Assembly (NCBI RefSeq): GCF_030151805.1 | Contig: NZ_JASLCN010000187.1 | Span: 1-7,027, forward strand | Direction of reading: 5' to 3' | DNA length: 7,027 bases | Source: Fluviicola sp. | GTDB lineage: Bacteria > Bacteroidota > Bacteroidia > Flavobacteriales_D > Crocinitomicaceae | Part shown: positions 5,558 to 7,027 of the stretch, piece after piece | Layout: each line of letters opens with the position of its first letter | How positions within the stretch are numbered: position 1 is the stretch's first letter | Notes under the pieces: model-generated | The model's database searches: none | Told to the model about the DNA's origin: nothing | The model's input: only the letters and a program-made list of their open reading frames with translations | Translations under genes and position numbers: made by a program

Positions 5558-7027
5558 ATGAATACTGAATTGTTTGGCGTTATTGCCATATTTATCCTGA
5601 CGGTTGCACTTGCAATCCCTTTGGGACGTTATATCGGAAAAGTTTATCTCGGTGAAAAAACAGTACTGGACCCGGTATTTGGTCCGATAGAACGTCTTTT
5701 CTTCCGCATCAGCGGTATTGATGCAACGCGTGAAATGAACTGGAAACAGCACGTTTATGCGCTTCTAGGAATCAACCTGGTGTGGTTTTTCCTCTGCTTT
5801 TTGATTCTCCTGAATCAAGGCTGGTTACCGCTGAATCCGGATCACAATCCGTCCATGTCGCCTGATCTGGCGTTCAATACCACCATTTCCTTTTTGGTAA
5901 ACTGCAACCTGCAGCATTATTCCGGAGAAACCGGGCTTTCCTATCTGTCACAAATTGGTGGCATTATGTTCCTGCAATTTGTGACAGCCGGTACGGGAAT
6001 GGCTGCATGCGCGATGGTTTTCAATGCCATGCGCGACCGGCAAAGCAGTCAACTGGGGAACTTCTACAATTACTTCATCAAAAGCTGTACGCGGGTGCTT
6101 CTGCCCGTATCATTTGTAGCTGCAATCATTTTAGTTGCATGTGGCACCCCCATGACCTGGGAGGGAAAAGAAACCATCACGACCCTTCAGGGTGACCAAC
6201 AAGTTGTTTCAAGAGGTCCGGCCGCAGCAATGGTTGCCATCAAACAAGCCGGAACAAACGGCGGTGGTTTTTTCGGAGTGAACTCTGCACATCCGCTGGA
6301 AAATCCGGGCTACCTGACCAATATGGTTGAAAACATTTTGATTGTTCTGATTCCAATTGCGATGGTTTTTGCGCTGGGTTATTATCTCAAACGAAAACGG
6401 ATGGCCTGGATGATCATGGGTGTGATGACGGTTGGTTTTCTGGCCTTGTTTCTTCCTGCCATTACGCAGGAAATGAAAGGAAACCCTGCCATAACAGCAA
6501 TGGGAATTGATCAGTCTTCCGGAAGTATGGAAGGAAAAGAAGTCCGGTTCGGAGCAGAAGCTTCCGCCTATTGGGGAATCACCACAACAGTCACATCCAA
6601 TGGTTCCGTAAACTCCATGCACGATAGTTTCACCCCGATTTCCGGAGGAATGGCTATGCTCGGAATGATGGCAAATTCGTTTTACGGCGGTGTTGGTGTG
6701 GGCTTTCTGAATTTCTACATTTTCATCATCCTGGCAGTATTTATATCTGGATTGATGGTCGGAAGGACACCTGAATTTCTCGGAAAAAAAGTAGAAGCCA
6801 GAGAAGTAAAAATTGCTGCTTTCATAGCCATTCTTCATCCGTTACTGATTCTTAGCGGAACAGCACTTTCTGCATATTTCGTTTCGCATAACACGGAAAT
6901 GGGGTATTGGTATAACGGAAAAGCTTCCGGCTGGCTCAACAATCCCGGACACCATGGATTTTCGGAAATGCTGTACGAGTATACTTCCAGTGCTGCAAAC
7001 AACGGAAGCGGTTTCGAAGGTTTGGGA
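5558..7027 (+). CDS. kdpA: KdpA, K+-binding channel-like subunit of the Kdp ATPase (3' end cut by window)
   Basis: The frame is open from ATG 5558 to the last base, 490 codons without a stop; E. coli KdpA has 557, so about 65 residues are missing. KdpA forms the K+-selective pore of KdpFABC in the inner membrane and passes K+ to the P-type ATPase KdpB. All four selectivity-filter segments are visible: SFLVNCNLQHYSGET (111-125), KQAGTNGGGFFGVNSAHPLEN (229-249), TSNGSVNSMHDSF (346-358) and SSAANNGSGFEG (477-488). Q119 corresponds to E. coli Q116 in the first filter. Filter I reads NCNLQ where E. coli has NTNWQ. The N-terminal hydrophobic helix starts at about residue 5. kdpB and kdpC are expected just past the window edge. 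No internal frameshift is present. Confidence 0.97.
   Translation, partial: MNTELFGVIAIFILTVALAIPLGRYIGKVYLGEKTVLDPVFGPIERLFFRISGIDATREMNWKQHVYALLGINLVWFFLCFLILLNQGWLPLNPDHNPSMSPDLAFNTTISFLVNCNLQHYSGETGLSYLSQIGGIMFLQFVTAGTGMAACAMVFNAMRDRQSSQLGNFYNYFIKSCTRVLLPVSFVAAIILVACGTPMTWEGKETITTLQGDQQVVSRGPAAAMVAIKQAGTNGGGFFGVNSAHPLENPGYLTNMVENILIVLIPIAMVFALGYYLKRKRMAWMIMGVMTVGFLALFLPAITQEMKGNPAITAMGIDQSSGSMEGKEVRFGAEASAYWGITTTVTSNGSVNSMHDSFTPISGGMAMLGMMANSFYGGVGVGFLNFYIFIILAVFISGLMVGRTPEFLGKKVEAREVKIAAFIAILHPLLILSGTALSAYFVSHNTEMGYWYNGKASGWLNNPGHHGFSEMLYEYTSSAANNGSGFEGLG

Noticed and set aside
6209..6838. 209-codon minus-strand ORF opposite kdpA
   Set aside because: It is fully antisense to an intact kdpA with all filter motifs; its His/Ser/Cys-rich composition is typical of a shadow frame.

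Overview
The window looks like chromosomal DNA of a Bacteroidota bacterium, probably a flavobacterium-like member (Crocinitomicaceae/Fluviicola-like is a guess from general gene style and cannot be proved here). Reasons: a DUF2911 protein with a Bacteroidota-style signal peptide (Ala-X-Ala-like site followed by Gln), a PIG-L deacetylase tail next to a sodium:solute symporter, near absence of Shine-Dalgarno sequences with A-rich leaders instead, and a promoter candidate of the TTTG / TAnnTTTG type. No mobile element, tRNA, rRNA or CRISPR array was seen.

Layout. (1) 1-184: the last 60 codons of a large PIG-L/LmbE-type deacetylase. (2) 314-2169: a two-gene unit with a 37-residue single-pass membrane microprotein whose stop overlaps the start (ATGA) of a 581-residue Na+/solute symporter. 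The symporter carries a predicted periplasmic coiled-coil insertion of about 90 residues. (3) 2170-2484: a gene-free stretch with several hairpins, including a possible terminator for the symporter and a clear terminator for the gene on the other strand. (4) 2485-3336, minus strand: an exported DUF2911 protein with a helical, TPR-like C-terminus. (5) 3337-3600: a divergent intergenic region with a tandem 10-bp repeat and a near-palindrome. (6) 3601-4938: an NtrC-family sigma-54 response regulator (receiver, AAA+, Fis-type HTH), closed by a terminator that contains an 11-bp direct repeat. (7) 5101-7027: the start of a Kdp potassium-uptake operon: a 92-residue soluble protein, a 27-residue membrane microprotein, the 25-residue KdpF, and KdpA (490 residues, cut by the window edge). 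All four KdpA selectivity-filter segments are inside the window.

How it works together. KdpFABC is the high-affinity, ATP-driven K+ pump. In the classical system it is switched on by the KdpD sensor and the OmpR-type regulator KdpE. Here the regulator directly upstream is an NtrC/sigma-54 type instead, so the local circuit may be rewired. The most interesting parts are this regulator swap and the two unlabelled small proteins (92 and 27 residues) between the regulator and kdpF, which are packed into the operon as if they were Kdp accessories. The 37-residue microprotein coupled to the symporter is a second case of a tiny membrane protein paired with a transporter. None of the candidate accessory roles is proven by sequence alone.
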